A stretch of 64,000 nt of DNA from Lujinxingia vulgaris (GCF_007997015.1 NZ_VOSM01000006.1:248001-312000), one strand, 5' to 3'. Numbered from the stretch's first letter, positions 1-9,772 are shown. The notes: generated from the letters alone by a model not told the origin. Made by a program: numbers and translations.

Positions 1-489
1 GCCTGCGAGGTGGCCGATGAGCCCGAGCTTGAGACCGAGACGGAGCTGAGGTCCGAGGGGGCTCGCGATGAGTCCAAAGTCCCTGAGGCGATCGAAGAGC
101 CCGGGGCGGACGAAGCCTCGGATGAAGCCGCCGAAGAGAATGCCGGTGATGAGGAGAGCGCGGCGTTGGGTGAAGGCCAGCAGGCCGCGCCGGCTCAGGG
201 GGCTGCGGGCATGATGCAGGGGGAGATCGACGACGAACAGGTCAAGGCTTTTGCCCAGGCCTATGTGGCCACGCAGCCGGTGCAGGCTGAGGTGCAGCAG
301 AAGATGGCCGGCGTGCAGTCGCCTGAAGAAGCGCAGAAGGTGCAGCAGGAGGCGATCACCCAGATCCAGTCGGCGGTCGAAGAAGCCGGCATGCCGTTTG
401 AGGAGTACGCGATGTTTGCGCAGCGCCTTCAGCAGGACACCGCGTTGCAGCAGCGCTTTGAGGCGGAGCTGGAGCAGGTTCAGAACTAA
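1..489 (+). CDS. DUF4168-like protein, 5' end outside window
   Basis: The open frame runs in from the window edge and stops at TAA 487-489. A GTG at 10 could be read as a start, but the frame is open to base 1 and its second visible codon is Cys followed by an acidic stretch. That looks like the mature start of a lipoprotein whose signal peptide lies upstream. Residues from about 15 to 65 are Glu/Ala-rich and low complexity. The C-terminal half (DDEQVKAFAQAYVATQPVQA onward, with SPEEAQKVQQEA and GMPFEEYAMFAQ) matches the helical pattern of DUF4168, a family of secreted proteins without an established function. The family call rests on pattern only. Confidence 0.7.
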   Translation, partial: ACEVADEPELETETELRSEGARDESKVPEAIEEPGADEASDEAAEENAGDEESAALGEGQQAAPAQGAAGMMQGEIDDEQVKAFAQAYVATQPVQAEVQQKMAGVQSPEEAQKVQQEAITQIQSAVEEAGMPFEEYAMFAQRLQQDTALQQRFEAELEQVQN

Positions 490-542
490 AGCCCGTGCAT
501 AGCGCGAAGGCCGTGATTTAGCGCGGTCTTCGTGAGGTGAAG

Positions 543-578
543 AAGCCGCCCCCGGGAGCTCCCGGGGGCGGCTTTTTT
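543..578. terminator. intrinsic terminator after DUF4168-like gene
   Basis: A perfect palindrome centred on GAGCTC (556-561) gives a long GC-only stem (AAGCCGCCCCCGGGAG and its complement) followed by six T. It is a strong rho-independent terminator for the upstream gene. Confidence 0.9.
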
Positions 579-831
579 GCGTCTTTGGGGAGAGTTTTTA
601 GAAAAGTAAAAATGCTCATCCATTTCAGTATTCCCGGTTTTCTCTGGATTCTTGTGGGGATTTGTAACATAAGGGAGGTGGCGAAACATTCGTTTACATC
701 GCGATGAAGGCGGTTTCACGCCGGCAGCCAGGCTCTCAAGGGGGGTGTACGAGAGAGCGTTCAGGCTGAGTGGTGAGCTGTGTCCGGCGGCCCTTTCTTC
801 TTAAAAAAAACCGTAATTTTCGGCTTGATTG
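579..831 (+). other. intergenic leader of first Cys-rich lipoprotein
   Basis: No gene is supported between the terminator and the ATG at 832. The middle (600-680) is AT-richer than its surroundings and probably carries the promoter of the lipoprotein gene, but I cannot place convincing -35 and -10 boxes. A short antisense frame at 486-719 has no ribosome binding site and runs over the terminator, so it is not called. Confidence 0.4.
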
Positions 832-3800
832 ATGACTTCTAAGCGCTCTCGATGGTTGAGTTCCTGGTTGGTGGTGGTGCTCATTTCTCTGGGACTTTTG
901 TCGTGCTCGGATCCTGACGGGGAGGTGATCGTACCGAACCCCGGCGACGACCTGGACGTGGGTGATCTGCTCGATGTGCCGGACGCGCCGCTGCCCGATG
1001 TGTCGGTGGATACGGGCGATGCGACGCCGGCGCCGACCTGCGACGATGGCGTTCAGAATGGCGAGGAGACCGGCATCGATTGCGGCGGCGCCGACTGTGA
1101 GGCGTGTGAGCCGGGTCAGGGCTGCGAGGGCGCGGGCGACTGCGCAAGCGGGCTGTGTCAGGACAATGTCTGTGTGGGCGCGGGCTGCGAAGGCGTAAGC
1201 TGCGATGAGGGCCAGGCCTGCTACCGGGGCCAGTGCTACGCGGCGTGCGATGAGAGCGCCGAATGCGGCGCCGAAGAGCGCTGCTTTGAAGGCGCGTGTA
1301 CCGCGTTGAGCTGCGACGATGTGATCTGCGGTGTGGCCGAGACCTGCTACCGCGGTGTCTGCTATGCGGCCTGCCAGGATGATAGCGGCTGCTCTGAGGA
1401 AAGCGCCGAGTGCGTGGAGGGCAGCTGCGTGGTGCCCACCTGCGACGACGGCGTGCAGAACGGCGATGAGTCCGATGTGGATTGCGGCGGCTCGAGTTGC
1501 GAGGCCTGCGAGGTTGGCCAGCAGTGCGGTGCAGACGCGGATTGCGGCGAGGCGCTGGCGCAGCCCTGGGGCGACTGCCAGTTCGAAGAAGGCGATGTGT
1601 GCACCCAGGCCGGGGTGCAGACGCGTATGGTTGAGATCTTTAGCTGCGGTGAAGATGGCGTGTGCGCCTCCGAGGAGATCGAGGAGGGACAGCAGTGCGA
1701 ACGCGTGACCGAAGCCGAAGTTTGCGCCGATGAGATTTTCGGGGAGTGGTCGAGCTGTGAGGCGCTGGAAGGCGCCGAGGCCGATCTCTGCACCTATGAA
1801 GGTGAGCGCCGTCGCACCGTGACGAGCTTTGCCTGCGCCTCGGAGAGCTGCGAGCCCACCGAGCGCGAAGAGGTCGAGAGCTGCGTGCGCGAGACCGACG
1901 CCGTGGAGTGTGGCGATACCATCACTGGTGAGTGGTCGAGCTGTGAGGCGGTGGATGGTGCCTCGGTGTGCGCGCTGGAAGGTGAGCGTCGCCGCGGGAT
2001 CACGACCTACAGCTGCGCCGAAGGTGGCTGCCAGGAGACGAACAACGAAGAGGTGGAGAGCTGCGCGCTTGAGACCGACGATCTGGAATGCGGCGCAGAA
2101 GAGGTTGGCGAGTGGGGCCCCTGCGTGGGCTTTGACGGGACCTGCAGCCAGACCGGCACGCAGACGCGCGTCATCACGAGCTATGCCTGCGGCAGTGGCG
2201 AGTGCGTGCCGAGCGAGCGCGAAGAGACCCAGAGCTGCAGCCGCGATCAGGGCGGGGTGCAGTGCCAGGAGCCGGACTACGGCGCCTGGAGCGAGTGCGG
2301 CGGCTTTGCCGATGAGTGCGCGCTGGAAGGCAGCCGCACCCGCACCGTGACGTATTATGAATGCGCCGCCGACGACAGTTGTGCGCCGCGCGAGGAAGTC
2401 GAGACCGGCAGCTGCACCCGTGACACTACGGGGACAAGCTGTGGCGCGGGCGTGACCTACGGTGATTGGTCGACCTGCGACTATGCGACCGAATGTTCGC
2501 TCAACGGTGAGCGCACCCGCAGTGTGGTGACGCGCACCTGCGCCGGCGGTAGCTGTGAATCGGTCACCACGACCGAGACCGACACCACCGCCTGTGTGCG
2601 GGAGACCGCCGGGACAAGCTGCGGTGAAGGTGTGACGCGCGGTGACTGGTCAGCGAGCTGTGAGTACGCCACCGAGTGCTCGCTGGAAGGCACGCGCACC
2701 CGAAGTGTGGTGACGCGGACCTGTGCCGGCGGCAGCTGTGAGGCTGTGACGACGAGTGAGACGGAAGTTCGCGCGGACTGCGCCCGCGACACCGCTGACG
2801 TGGAGTGCGGTGATACCACCTACAGTGACTGGGGCTCCTGCGGCGGGTTTGCGGATGAGTGTGATGAGACGGGCACCCAGACCCGCACCGCCACCGACCG
2901 CACCTGCGCCGGCGGCGTGTGCACCTCGGTGGATCGCACCGAGACCCAGAGCTGCACCCGCGACACCGACGGAGACACCTGCGGCGCGGGTGTGACCTAC
3001 GGTGATTGGAGCGAGTGCGGTGGGTTTGACAACGTGTGTGATGAGAGCGGTGAGCGAAGCCGAAGTGTGGTCACGCGCACCTGCGCCGGCTCGAGCTGTG
3101 AGTCTGTGACGACCACCGAGACTGAGAGCTGCCTGCGCGACACCGACGATGTGAGCTGCGGCGATACGGCCTACACCTCGTGGGGCAGCTGCGGCGGGTT
3201 CGCCGATGAGTGCGACACCACCGGCACCCAGACGCGCACGGCCACCGATCGCATCTGCGATAACGGCGGATGCACCTCGGTGGATCGCACCGAGACCCAG
3301 AGCTGCACGCGTGTCACCGACGGTGATACCTGCGGCGCGGGCGTGACCGAGGGCCCCTGGAGCGCGTGTGGCGGTTTTGCAAACGCCTGCGATGAGTCCG
3401 GTGAGCGCAGCCGAAGTGTGGTCACGCGCACCTGCGCCGGCGGCACCTGTGAGTCTGTGACGACCACCGAGACTGAGAGCTGCACGCGGGTGACCGATGG
3501 TGATAGCTGCGGGAATTCGACGTACACCTCGTGGACGGCGTGTGGTGGCTTTGCGAACACGTGCGATACGACCGGCACGCAGACGCGCACGCGCACCGAC
3601 TACAACTGCAGCTCCAGTGGCACGTGCACGACCTCGACGGCGACTGAGACGCAGAGCTGCACGCGTGACACGGATGGCACCAACTGCGGCGCCGACCAGT
3701 TTACATACTGGTCGGCCTGCGGCGGCTTCGACAACGTGTGTGACGAGACGGGCACGCAGACGCGCACCCGTACTGAGTTTGATTGCTCGGGTGGAAGCTG

Positions 3801-5172
3801 CACCTCGTCGAACTTCACCGAGACGCAGAGCTGCACCCGCGACACCGACGGGGATACCTGCGGGTCGACGACCTACGGCAACTGGGGCAGCTGCGGCGGG
3901 TTCACCGGCGCGTGCGATTCGACCGGTACGCAGTCGCGCACCGCGACCGATCGCAAGTGCTCCAACGGGACCTGTTCGACGGTCAACCGCACCGAGACGC
4001 AGAGCTGCACGCGCAGCGTCACCGGCAACAGCTGCGGGACCTCGACCTACACCTCCTGGGGCAGCTGCGGCGGCTACAGCTCAACCTGTGATACGACCGG
4101 TACGCAGTCGCGTACACGCACCGATTACAACTGCAACTCCAGCGGTACGTGCACGACCTCGACGGCGACCGAGACGCAGGGCTGCACCCGGGTGACCAAC
4201 GGCAACAGCTGCGGCAGTGATTCGTTCAGCACCTGGTCGGCTTGCGGCGGGTTCGCCAATAGCTGCGATGAGACTGGCACCCAGACGCGCACGCGAACCG
4301 AGTATGACTGCTCGGGCGGAAGCTGCAGCTCCTCGAACTTCACCGAGACGCAGAGCTGCTCGCGCGACACCGACGGGGATACCTGCGGGTCGACGACCTA
4401 CGGCTCCTGGGGAAGCTGCGGCGGGTTTAGCAGCGCGTGCGACAGGACCGGCACCCAGTCGCGTACCGCTACTGATCGCAAGTGCTCCAATGGGACCTGC
4501 TCGACGGTCAACCGCACCGAGACGCAGAGCTGCACGCGCAGCGTGACGGGCAACAGCTGCGGGACCTCGACCTACACCGGCTGGGGCAGCTGCGGCGGCT
4601 ACGCCAACACCTGCGATACGACCGGAACACAGTCGCGTACGCGCACCGACTATAAGTGTAACTCCAGCGGCACGTGCACGACCTCGACGGCGACCGAGAC
4701 GCAGGGCTGCACACGCTCGACCAACGGCAATAGCTGCGGAACCACGGTCTATGGCACCTACTCGGCCTGCGGTGGTTATTCCAACAGCTGCGATGAAACG
4801 GGCACGAAAAGCCGCAGCGTGACGACCTACTCCTGTTCGAGCGGGAACTGCTCGTCGAGTACCACGACGCAGACGGTGGGATGTTCGCGAAACACGGACG
4901 GCAAATCGTGTGGCACCACCTCGTGTGGAACCTGGGGCATGTGCATGGTGAATTATGGGACGTGCAGCGGGACGCAGAGTCGCAGCTGCACCGACTACAA
5001 ATGCTCCAACGGTAGCTGCTCCACCACCACGCGTACCGAGTCGCAGAGCTGCAACGCGAATTTCGGGATGAACTGCACGGCTGACAACGGTTGGTCGGGT
5101 TGTTGTGACTTCAACGGCTATTGTGAGCCGCAGGGGCGCCCTGGAGAACCGCAGCGGATCTGCATGCTCTAA
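832..5172 (+). CDS. giant Cys-rich lipoprotein, 20 TSP1-like repeats
   Basis: A 1446-residue predicted surface lipoprotein. ATG 832 is preferred over the TTG at 829. The signal peptide ends in the lipobox LLSC at about residue 25, followed by an Asp/Pro-rich linker. Residues 75-240 hold two 'CDDGVQNGxExxxDCGG' modules flanking Cys-rich CYRGxCYxAC units. From about residue 245 come 20 repeats of 50-60 residues, each with W-S/G-x-C, a second Cys, G-[TE]-[QR]-[ST]-R-[TS], and a Cys pair before CTRDTDG. This resembles a thrombospondin type 1 layout (Trp, Arg ladder, paired Cys). Repeats 12-18 come from a 525-bp three-repeat block. The C-terminus is a distinct Cys cluster. The role is unknown; adhesion or envelope structure is a guess. 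Paralogs lie at 7121, 10014 and 12678. Confidence 0.9.
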   Translation: MTSKRSRWLSSWLVVVLISLGLLSCSDPDGEVIVPNPGDDLDVGDLLDVPDAPLPDVSVDTGDATPAPTCDDGVQNGEETGIDCGGADCEACEPGQGCEGAGDCASGLCQDNVCVGAGCEGVSCDEGQACYRGQCYAACDESAECGAEERCFEGACTALSCDDVICGVAETCYRGVCYAACQDDSGCSEESAECVEGSCVVPTCDDGVQNGDESDVDCGGSSCEACEVGQQCGADADCGEALAQPWGDCQFEEGDVCTQAGVQTRMVEIFSCGEDGVCASEEIEEGQQCERVTEAEVCADEIFGEWSSCEALEGAEADLCTYEGERRRTVTSFACASESCEPTEREEVESCVRETDAVECGDTITGEWSSCEAVDGASVCALEGERRRGITTYSCAEGGCQETNNEEVESCALETDDLECGAEEVGEWGPCVGFDGTCSQTGTQTRVITSYACGSGECVPSEREETQSCSRDQGGVQCQEPDYGAWSECGGFADECALEGSRTRTVTYYECAADDSCAPREEVETGSCTRDTTGTSCGAGVTYGDWSTCDYATECSLNGERTRSVVTRTCAGGSCESVTTTETDTTACVRETAGTSCGEGVTRGDWSASCEYATECSLEGTRTRSVVTRTCAGGSCEAVTTSETEVRADCARDTADVECGDTTYSDWGSCGGFADECDETGTQTRTATDRTCAGGVCTSVDRTETQSCTRDTDGDTCGAGVTYGDWSECGGFDNVCDESGERSRSVVTRTCAGSSCESVTTTETESCLRDTDDVSCGDTAYTSWGSCGGFADECDTTGTQTRTATDRICDNGGCTSVDRTETQSCTRVTDGDTCGAGVTEGPWSACGGFANACDESGERSRSVVTRTCAGGTCESVTTTETESCTRVTDGDSCGNSTYTSWTACGGFANTCDTTGTQTRTRTDYNCSSSGTCTTSTATETQSCTRDTDGTNCGADQFTYWSACGGFDNVCDETGTQTRTRTEFDCSGGSCTSSNFTETQSCTRDTDGDTCGSTTYGNWGSCGGFTGACDSTGTQSRTATDRKCSNGTCSTVNRTETQSCTRSVTGNSCGTSTYTSWGSCGGYSSTCDTTGTQSRTRTDYNCNSSGTCTTSTATETQGCTRVTNGNSCGSDSFSTWSACGGFANSCDETGTQTRTRTEYDCSGGSCSSSNFTETQSCSRDTDGDTCGSTTYGSWGSCGGFSSACDRTGTQSRTATDRKCSNGTCSTVNRTETQSCTRSVTGNSCGTSTYTGWGSCGGYANTCDTTGTQSRTRTDYKCNSSGTCTTSTATETQGCTRSTNGNSCGTTVYGTYSACGGYSNSCDETGTKSRSVTTYSCSSGNCSSSTTTQTVGCSRNTDGKSCGTTSCGTWGMCMVNYGTCSGTQSRSCTDYKCSNGSCSTTTRTESQSCNANFGMNCTADNGWSGCCDFNGYCEPQGRPGEPQRICML
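2830..3500 (+). repeat. 351-bp two-repeat duplication inside lipoprotein gene
   Basis: A CGGCGGGTT segment with its context recurs at 2841 and 3192, 351 bp (117 codons, two TSP1-like repeats) apart. Repeats 8-9 and 10-11 alternate between a TRTATDR type and a SRSVVTR type. This is a separate expansion event from the 525-bp block downstream. Confidence 0.75.
3520..4730 (+). repeat. 525-bp higher-order tandem repeat inside lipoprotein gene
   Basis: The stretch beginning ACCGACTACAACTGCA recurs at 3595, 4120 and 4645, exactly 525 bp (175 codons, three TSP1-like repeats) apart, with high nucleotide identity. The segment starting ACCTGCGGGTCGACGACC likewise recurs at 3856 and 4381. The array therefore grew by duplication of three-repeat blocks, recently enough to be visible at the DNA level. 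Confidence 0.85.
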
Positions 5173-5211
5173 AAGCAGTACTTACGTACGACTATGTAAG
5201 CATGTAAGTTG

Positions 5212-5247
5212 AAAAAACCGGCCGCGAGCAATCGCGGCCGGTTTTTT
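5212..5247. terminator. bidirectional-looking intrinsic terminator
   Basis: Six A, a perfect stem ACCGGCCGCGA / TCGCGGCCGGT with a GCAA loop, then six T. It lies 40 bp after the lipoprotein stop codon. Confidence 0.92.
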
Positions 5248-5519
5248 CATGGTGGGAGACGTTCGAACGTCTCCTTGCTCTGTGCTGGGTGGCATGGCGA
5301 GTCGCTTTTGCGATCGCTCGGTTATGCGAGAGATCGCCGGCTGCGCCGGCCGGTGAGGCTTGACCTTGTGGAACCCGCGGACAAAGCTCAACGCATCGAA
5401 TTTTTGTGCGTCTCTCACGCGTGCAGCGCTCATGTATGAGCCGGCGGCCGCGGCAGGTGGAGCGTGGATGAGGCGCGTCTTTCGCGAACTTCGTTGATGT
5501 TCTGGCCTAAGGAGCCTCC
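5248..5519 (+). other. intergenic region before alpha-hydroxy-acid oxidase
   Basis: No gene is supported. At 5406-5416 lies GTGCGTCTCTC, the reverse complement of the GAGAGACGCAC element that recurs eight times between 60.9 and 63.9 kb. The oxidase ribosome binding site is at 5510-5514. Confidence 0.5.
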
Positions 5520-6827
5520 ATGTCGAAGCCTCAGAATCCGACGTCGCCCTCAACTTCAAAGCCGGGCATCGGCCGGGAGCGTCAGACCGAGATTTACGTG
5601 CGCGGCGTCAGCGGTCAGCCGCCGGCTGTGCCGGTGGATTTCTGCACCCTGGAGCAGCGCGCAAAAGAGGCGATGAGCCCGGAGGCGTTCGGGTATGTGG
5701 CCGGCGGCGCGGGGATGGAGCGCACGATGGCCTCAAACCGTCAGGGATTTGACCGGTGGGCGATCGTGCCGCGGATGCTGCGCGACGTCTCAGTGCGCGA
5801 CGCTTCCGTGGAGATCTTCGGCACGCGTTACAACTCGCCGCATATGCTCGCACCGATCGGAGTGCTGGAGATGGCGCACGCCGAGGCGGATCTGGCCGTG
5901 GCGCGGGCGGCGCGGCGCGAGAATGTTCCCATGATCTTCAGCAATCAGGCATCTGTGCCGATGGAGGATTGCGCCCGGGAGCTGGGTGAGACGCCGCGTT
6001 TTTTTCAGCTCTACTGGAGCGTGTCTAACGATCTGGTCAAAAGCCTTGTGCAGCGAGCCGAAGAGGCCGGTTGTGAGGCGATCGTGGTCACGCTGGATAC
6101 GACGCTGTTGGGCTGGCGCACCCGCGATCTGGATCTGGCGTATCTTCCCTTTTTGAGAGGAAAGGGGATCGCGCAGTACACCTCCGATCCGGTCTTTCGG
6201 CGACTTCTTAAAGAGGATGAGCTCGACCAGGAGGTGGGCCCGGAGCGCAAGGTCAACCTCTCGACGATCCGCGTGTTGATGGAGCTAGCCGGAAACTACC
6301 CGGACGGCTTTTTCAAGAGCCTGACCAGCGGGGAGGCGCTGGCGGCGGTGCGAAAGTTCACCGGCATTTATTCGAGACCTTCGCTGACCTGGGAGGACCT
6401 GAGTTTTCTGCGCGAGTGCACCGAGCTTCCGATCGTGCTCAAGGGGATCTGCCATGTGGAGGACGCGAAGCTCGCGCGGGAGCACGGCATCGACGGCATC
6501 GTGGTGTCGAACCACGGGGGACGCCAGGTCGACGGGGCGCTCAGCTCGATTGAGGCGCTGCCGGCGATCGCCGAGGCCGTAGGCGACGATCTGACGATCT
6601 TCTTCGACAGCGGGATTCGCACCGGCGCCGACGTCTTCAAAGCGGTGGCGCTGGGGGCGGACGCGGTCCTGGTGGGCCGGCCCTATGTCTACGGACTTGC
6701 TGCCGGGGGGGAGGAGGGCGTGGTGGAGGTGCTGCGTAACTTCAAAGCCGACTTTGATTTGACCATGGGGCTGGCGGGATGTCGCACCATCGAGGAGGTG
6801 CGTCAGGCGACATTGGTTGAGCGCTGA
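5520..6827 (+). CDS. FMN-dependent alpha-hydroxy-acid oxidase (lactate monooxygenase-like)
   Basis: A 435-residue TIM-barrel flavoprotein of the lactate oxidase / lactate 2-monooxygenase / glycolate oxidase family, which oxidises 2-hydroxy acids with FMN. The fold core runs from about residue 50. VVSNHGGRQVDG carries the catalytic His at residue 332 with the Arg and Asp that bind substrate and FMN. FFDSGIRTGADVFKAVALGA and VLVGRPYVYGLA form the phosphate-binding end. A roughly 50-residue insertion near residues 210-260 separates the barrel halves and is longer than in plain lactate oxidases, as in lactate 2-monooxygenases. GGAG sits 6 bases before the ATG. The gene stands alone between two lipoprotein genes. 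The substrate cannot be fixed from sequence. Confidence 0.88.
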   Translation: MSKPQNPTSPSTSKPGIGRERQTEIYVRGVSGQPPAVPVDFCTLEQRAKEAMSPEAFGYVAGGAGMERTMASNRQGFDRWAIVPRMLRDVSVRDASVEIFGTRYNSPHMLAPIGVLEMAHAEADLAVARAARRENVPMIFSNQASVPMEDCARELGETPRFFQLYWSVSNDLVKSLVQRAEEAGCEAIVVTLDTTLLGWRTRDLDLAYLPFLRGKGIAQYTSDPVFRRLLKEDELDQEVGPERKVNLSTIRVLMELAGNYPDGFFKSLTSGEALAAVRKFTGIYSRPSLTWEDLSFLRECTELPIVLKGICHVEDAKLAREHGIDGIVVSNHGGRQVDGALSSIEALPAIAEAVGDDLTIFFDSGIRTGADVFKAVALGADAVLVGRPYVYGLAAGGEEGVVEVLRNFKADFDLTMGLAGCRTIEEVRQATLVER

Positions 6828-7120
6828 GCGCGTGTGGTGCGCCGTCTGGGGAGGCGAATCGCCAGAGCCGTGAAACCTAAAGATTCGCGCGCATTTGAGG
6901 CATGTCGGGCGGGGGCCGAGAGCTGCGCGCGGAAAAGTTCCGAGAAAAATGGCGATGTTACGATTATTTGCTTCGCTTTTGCATTTTTTTACCTAGACTA
7001 ACCGTGAGGTTAATTGTCTCTGCCGCGGCCTATTACTATTAAGGGACTACGTCGGAAGCATCATGCCGATCGGGGCGATGCCCGGGCGCAGCCTGCGGCG
7101 AACTTGAACGAGGATGAAAA

Positions 7121-8806
7121 ATGCGAAACTCATGGAATGTATGGAATTTGGGTGGTGATTGGAGCAGACAGATCGCGTCGATGATCTGTCTGCTCTTCGT
7201 GCTGAGCGCTTGTAATGTGGACGACGGCGCCGTGCTCAATCCGGGCTATGGCGATGATACGGGCCACGTGGACGAGGACAGCGGAGATCTTGATATCGGC
7301 TATCCCGACACGGACGGGCCCGATAGCGCTGAGCCCGACGTCGATGTGAGCGCGCCGAGCTGCGAGGACGGCGTTCAAAACGGCGATGAGACCGGGCAAG
7401 ACTGCGGCGGCGACTGCGCCCCCTGCGCCCTGGGAGTCGGCTGCGAAGAGGGTGCCGACTGCGAATCGGGCTTCTGCACGGGCAATATCTGCGTCGATCC
7501 GAGCTGCGCCGACGTGCAATGCGATGAGGAAGAGGCCTGCTACCGCGCGGTCTGCTACCTCTCCTGCGACGACGCCGACGGCTGCGACCCCAACTCCCGC
7601 TGCTACCAGGGGGCGTGTCTGCCTCTGGACTGCTCGGGGGTGATGTGCGGCTCCGATGAGACCTGCTACCGCGGCGTGTGCTACGGGGCCTGCTCCGGCG
7701 ATCAGAGCTGCAGCGAAGAGGGCGCCGAGTGCCTCGACGGCAGCTGCGTTGTGGCGACCTGCGACGATGGCCTGCAAAATGGCGAAGAGACTGACAAGGA
7801 TTGCGGCGGAAGCAGCTGCGACGCCTGCGCGGTCGGCAAGATGTGTGAGGTGAGCGAGGATTGCCAGGCACCGATCGAATCCGACTTTGGGGAGTGCGAA
7901 TTCGACGACGCCAACACCTGTGCGCTGGTCGGCACCCAGAGCCGTACCGTGACTCGGTTTACCTGTGGTGATTCAGGAACCTGTGAGGCCGCCGAAGGGA
8001 TCGAGACCCGTGAGTGCCGCCGCGAGGTTGGCGAGGTGCAGTGTGCGGAGCCGGTGATCGGCGAATGGAGCGGCTGTGAGGCGATTGCTGGCGAGCCCGA
8101 CTGCTCAGCCCGCGGAGAGCGCCGTCAGGTGAACACCTCCTACGTCTGCCGCGATGGAGGATGCGAGGCGATCGTAGACGTTCGAGTCGAGGCATGTGAG
8201 CGTCGGACCGAAGGATTGAGCTGCGATCGAGGCCGCGTGGAGGGAGAGTGGTCGCCGTGTGCTCGGGCCAGCGATACCTGCGATAGCGAGGGCTTGCAGT
8301 CGCGCGAAGTCAACGAGCAGCGCTGCGTTGGCGGGGCATGTGAGACCTCCTCGTTCGTCGAGACACGGACGTGTCACGTGGAGACCGATGGTCTTGGCTG
8401 CGGACGCAGCTTCTTCGGCGAATGGTCGGGATGTCGAATCGCGGTGAGTACGTGCTCGGGCAGCGAAAGCCGAACGCGCACCGACCGCATCTGTCAGGGC
8501 GGAAGCTGTGAGAGCATGGAGTCGTCCGAGATCCAGGCGTGCTACGCCGAGGCCGGCACAAGTTGCATGGGGCCGATTCCGATGGACACCGAGGAGTGTG
8601 TGAATGGCACCCGGATGGTGACGACCTGGTCTTCGCAGTGCGACGGCAGCGGCGGCTGCACGCCCGTCTCCCGCACTTACCCGAACGGCCGCTGTGTCCC
8701 TCAGGTCTGTCAGCCTGGTTTCGGCTGCACGACCCCGGATGGCACCTCCGGTTGCTGCACGTCAGATGGGATGCAGTGCCGCACTGATGTTCCCTGCCTT
8801 GGGTAG
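7121..8806 (+). CDS. Cys-rich lipoprotein, 4 TSP1-like repeats
   Basis: The shortest of four paralogs (561 residues). The signal peptide ends in the lipobox LSAC, giving a lipid-modified Cys followed by NVDDGAVLNPG, nearly the same mature start as the paralog at 10014. An Asp-rich linker leads into the double DCGG/CYRG module (about residues 75-245). Four TSP1-like repeats follow (FGEC, EWSGC, EWSPC, EWSGC), then a C-terminal Cys cluster that may form its own small domain. AGGA lies just before the ATG. The 293 bp upstream are AT-rich near 6960-7000, where a promoter is likely. The function is unknown, probably an outer-membrane-anchored surface protein. Confidence 0.9.
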   Translation: MRNSWNVWNLGGDWSRQIASMICLLFVLSACNVDDGAVLNPGYGDDTGHVDEDSGDLDIGYPDTDGPDSAEPDVDVSAPSCEDGVQNGDETGQDCGGDCAPCALGVGCEEGADCESGFCTGNICVDPSCADVQCDEEEACYRAVCYLSCDDADGCDPNSRCYQGACLPLDCSGVMCGSDETCYRGVCYGACSGDQSCSEEGAECLDGSCVVATCDDGLQNGEETDKDCGGSSCDACAVGKMCEVSEDCQAPIESDFGECEFDDANTCALVGTQSRTVTRFTCGDSGTCEAAEGIETRECRREVGEVQCAEPVIGEWSGCEAIAGEPDCSARGERRQVNTSYVCRDGGCEAIVDVRVEACERRTEGLSCDRGRVEGEWSPCARASDTCDSEGLQSREVNEQRCVGGACETSSFVETRTCHVETDGLGCGRSFFGEWSGCRIAVSTCSGSESRTRTDRICQGGSCESMESSEIQACYAEAGTSCMGPIPMDTEECVNGTRMVTTWSSQCDGSGGCTPVSRTYPNGRCVPQVCQPGFGCTTPDGTSGCCTSDGMQCRTDVPCLG

Positions 8807-8904
8807 TCGGCGTTGGATCAGGACGCTTAACTAAGGTCAAGATCGGCTCACCGCGTCGCCACGATGGCGTGATGAGCGATGCGTTATGGGTTGAGATGAG
8901 CCCG

Positions 8905-8948
8905 CACACATCCCCCGGTTGCTCGCGCAGCCGGGGGATGTGTGTTTT
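8905..8948. terminator. shared terminator between convergent genes
   Basis: Stem CACACATCCCCCGG / CCGGGGGATGTGTG (8905-8918 with 8931-8944), a 12-nt loop and TTTT. It separates the convergent lipoprotein gene and the BtuF-like gene, and its right arm touches the last codon of the latter. Confidence 0.8.
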
Positions 8949-9772
8949 CAGGGCGTGGTCGCAGGTCCATCCTCGGCCAGAGGTCGAATCGCCGCCTCCA
9001 ACGCATCGAGCCCGGCGCTCAAGCAGGCCGGGCCGGGCTGCAGGATGATCGCCGGGTCGAGCTCGATGATGCGATCGTGCTTGATCGCTTCAAGCTCGGC
9101 GTAGCCCGGCCGCGCGCGGATGCTCTCTTTGTCGACGGGTTTTCCGCACCAGCTCGCCAGGATCAGCTCCGGGTTGGCTTCGATGATGGCGGCATCGTCC
9201 ACAAAGCGTTCTTTTGCGAGTTTGCCGGCCGCCTTCTCGCCAAAAATATTCTGGCCGCCGGCCAGCTCCACAAGCTCGCTGACCCACTGGATGGCGGTGA
9301 TGCGCGGCTCGTCCCATTCTTCGAAATAGACCCGTGGCCGCCGCTTCGCGGCGGCGCTTCTCTGCCGCGCGGCTTCCAGCCGCGCGATATACCCCCCCAC
9401 AAGCTCCAGCACCTCCGTTCGCCGGTCCACCAGCGTGCCCACCATCACCATCACCTCCAAAATCTCCTGGAGGCTGCGCTGGTTGAAGATCGCCACCGGC
9501 AGGTTCGCCTTGATGAGCTCGCGAGCAAGATCGGCCTGAATATCCGAAAATCCGATGATCACATCGGGCTTGAGCGCGGCGATCTTTTTGACGCTCCCGC
9601 CGATAAAGGCCGAGACCACCGGCTTCTCCGCCTTGGCCCGCGCCGGCCGCTCGGTGTACGCGCTGATGCCCACAATGCGCTCCTCCTCGCCAAGCAGGTA
9701 GAGCAACTCCGTGGTCTCTTCGGTCAGACAGACGATGCGTTCGGGGCTTCGGGGAAGTTGAAATCGGGTCAT
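8948..9772 (-). CDS. BtuF-like cobalamin/metal-chelate binding protein
   Basis: A 274-residue protein of the ABC-transporter periplasmic-binding fold (BtuF/FhuD class). It starts ERIVCLTEETTELLYLLGEE and has the typical VGIS, KPDVIIGF and GYAELEAIKHDRIIELDPAI segments. No signal peptide or lipobox is visible, which is common in stand-alone 'cobalamin-binding protein' members; their exact role is unclear. No permease or ATPase is adjacent, and I see no cobalamin riboswitch upstream. It is divergent from the lipoprotein gene at 10014 and convergent with that at 7121. The ligand could be cobalamin, a siderophore or heme; the family alone does not decide. Confidence 0.82.
   Translation of the reverse strand: MTRFQLPRSPERIVCLTEETTELLYLLGEEERIVGISAYTERPARAKAEKPVVSAFIGGSVKKIAALKPDVIIGFSDIQADLARELIKANLPVAIFNQRSLQEILEVMVMVGTLVDRRTEVLELVGGYIARLEAARQRSAAAKRRPRVYFEEWDEPRITAIQWVSELVELAGGQNIFGEKAAGKLAKERFVDDAAIIEANPELILASWCGKPVDKESIRARPGYAELEAIKHDRIIELDPAIILQPGPACLSAGLDALEAAIRPLAEDGPATTP

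Noticed and set aside
5182-5559. 125-codon minus-strand frame
   Set aside because: It crosses the terminator at 5212-5247 and the oxidase start, with no homologous features.
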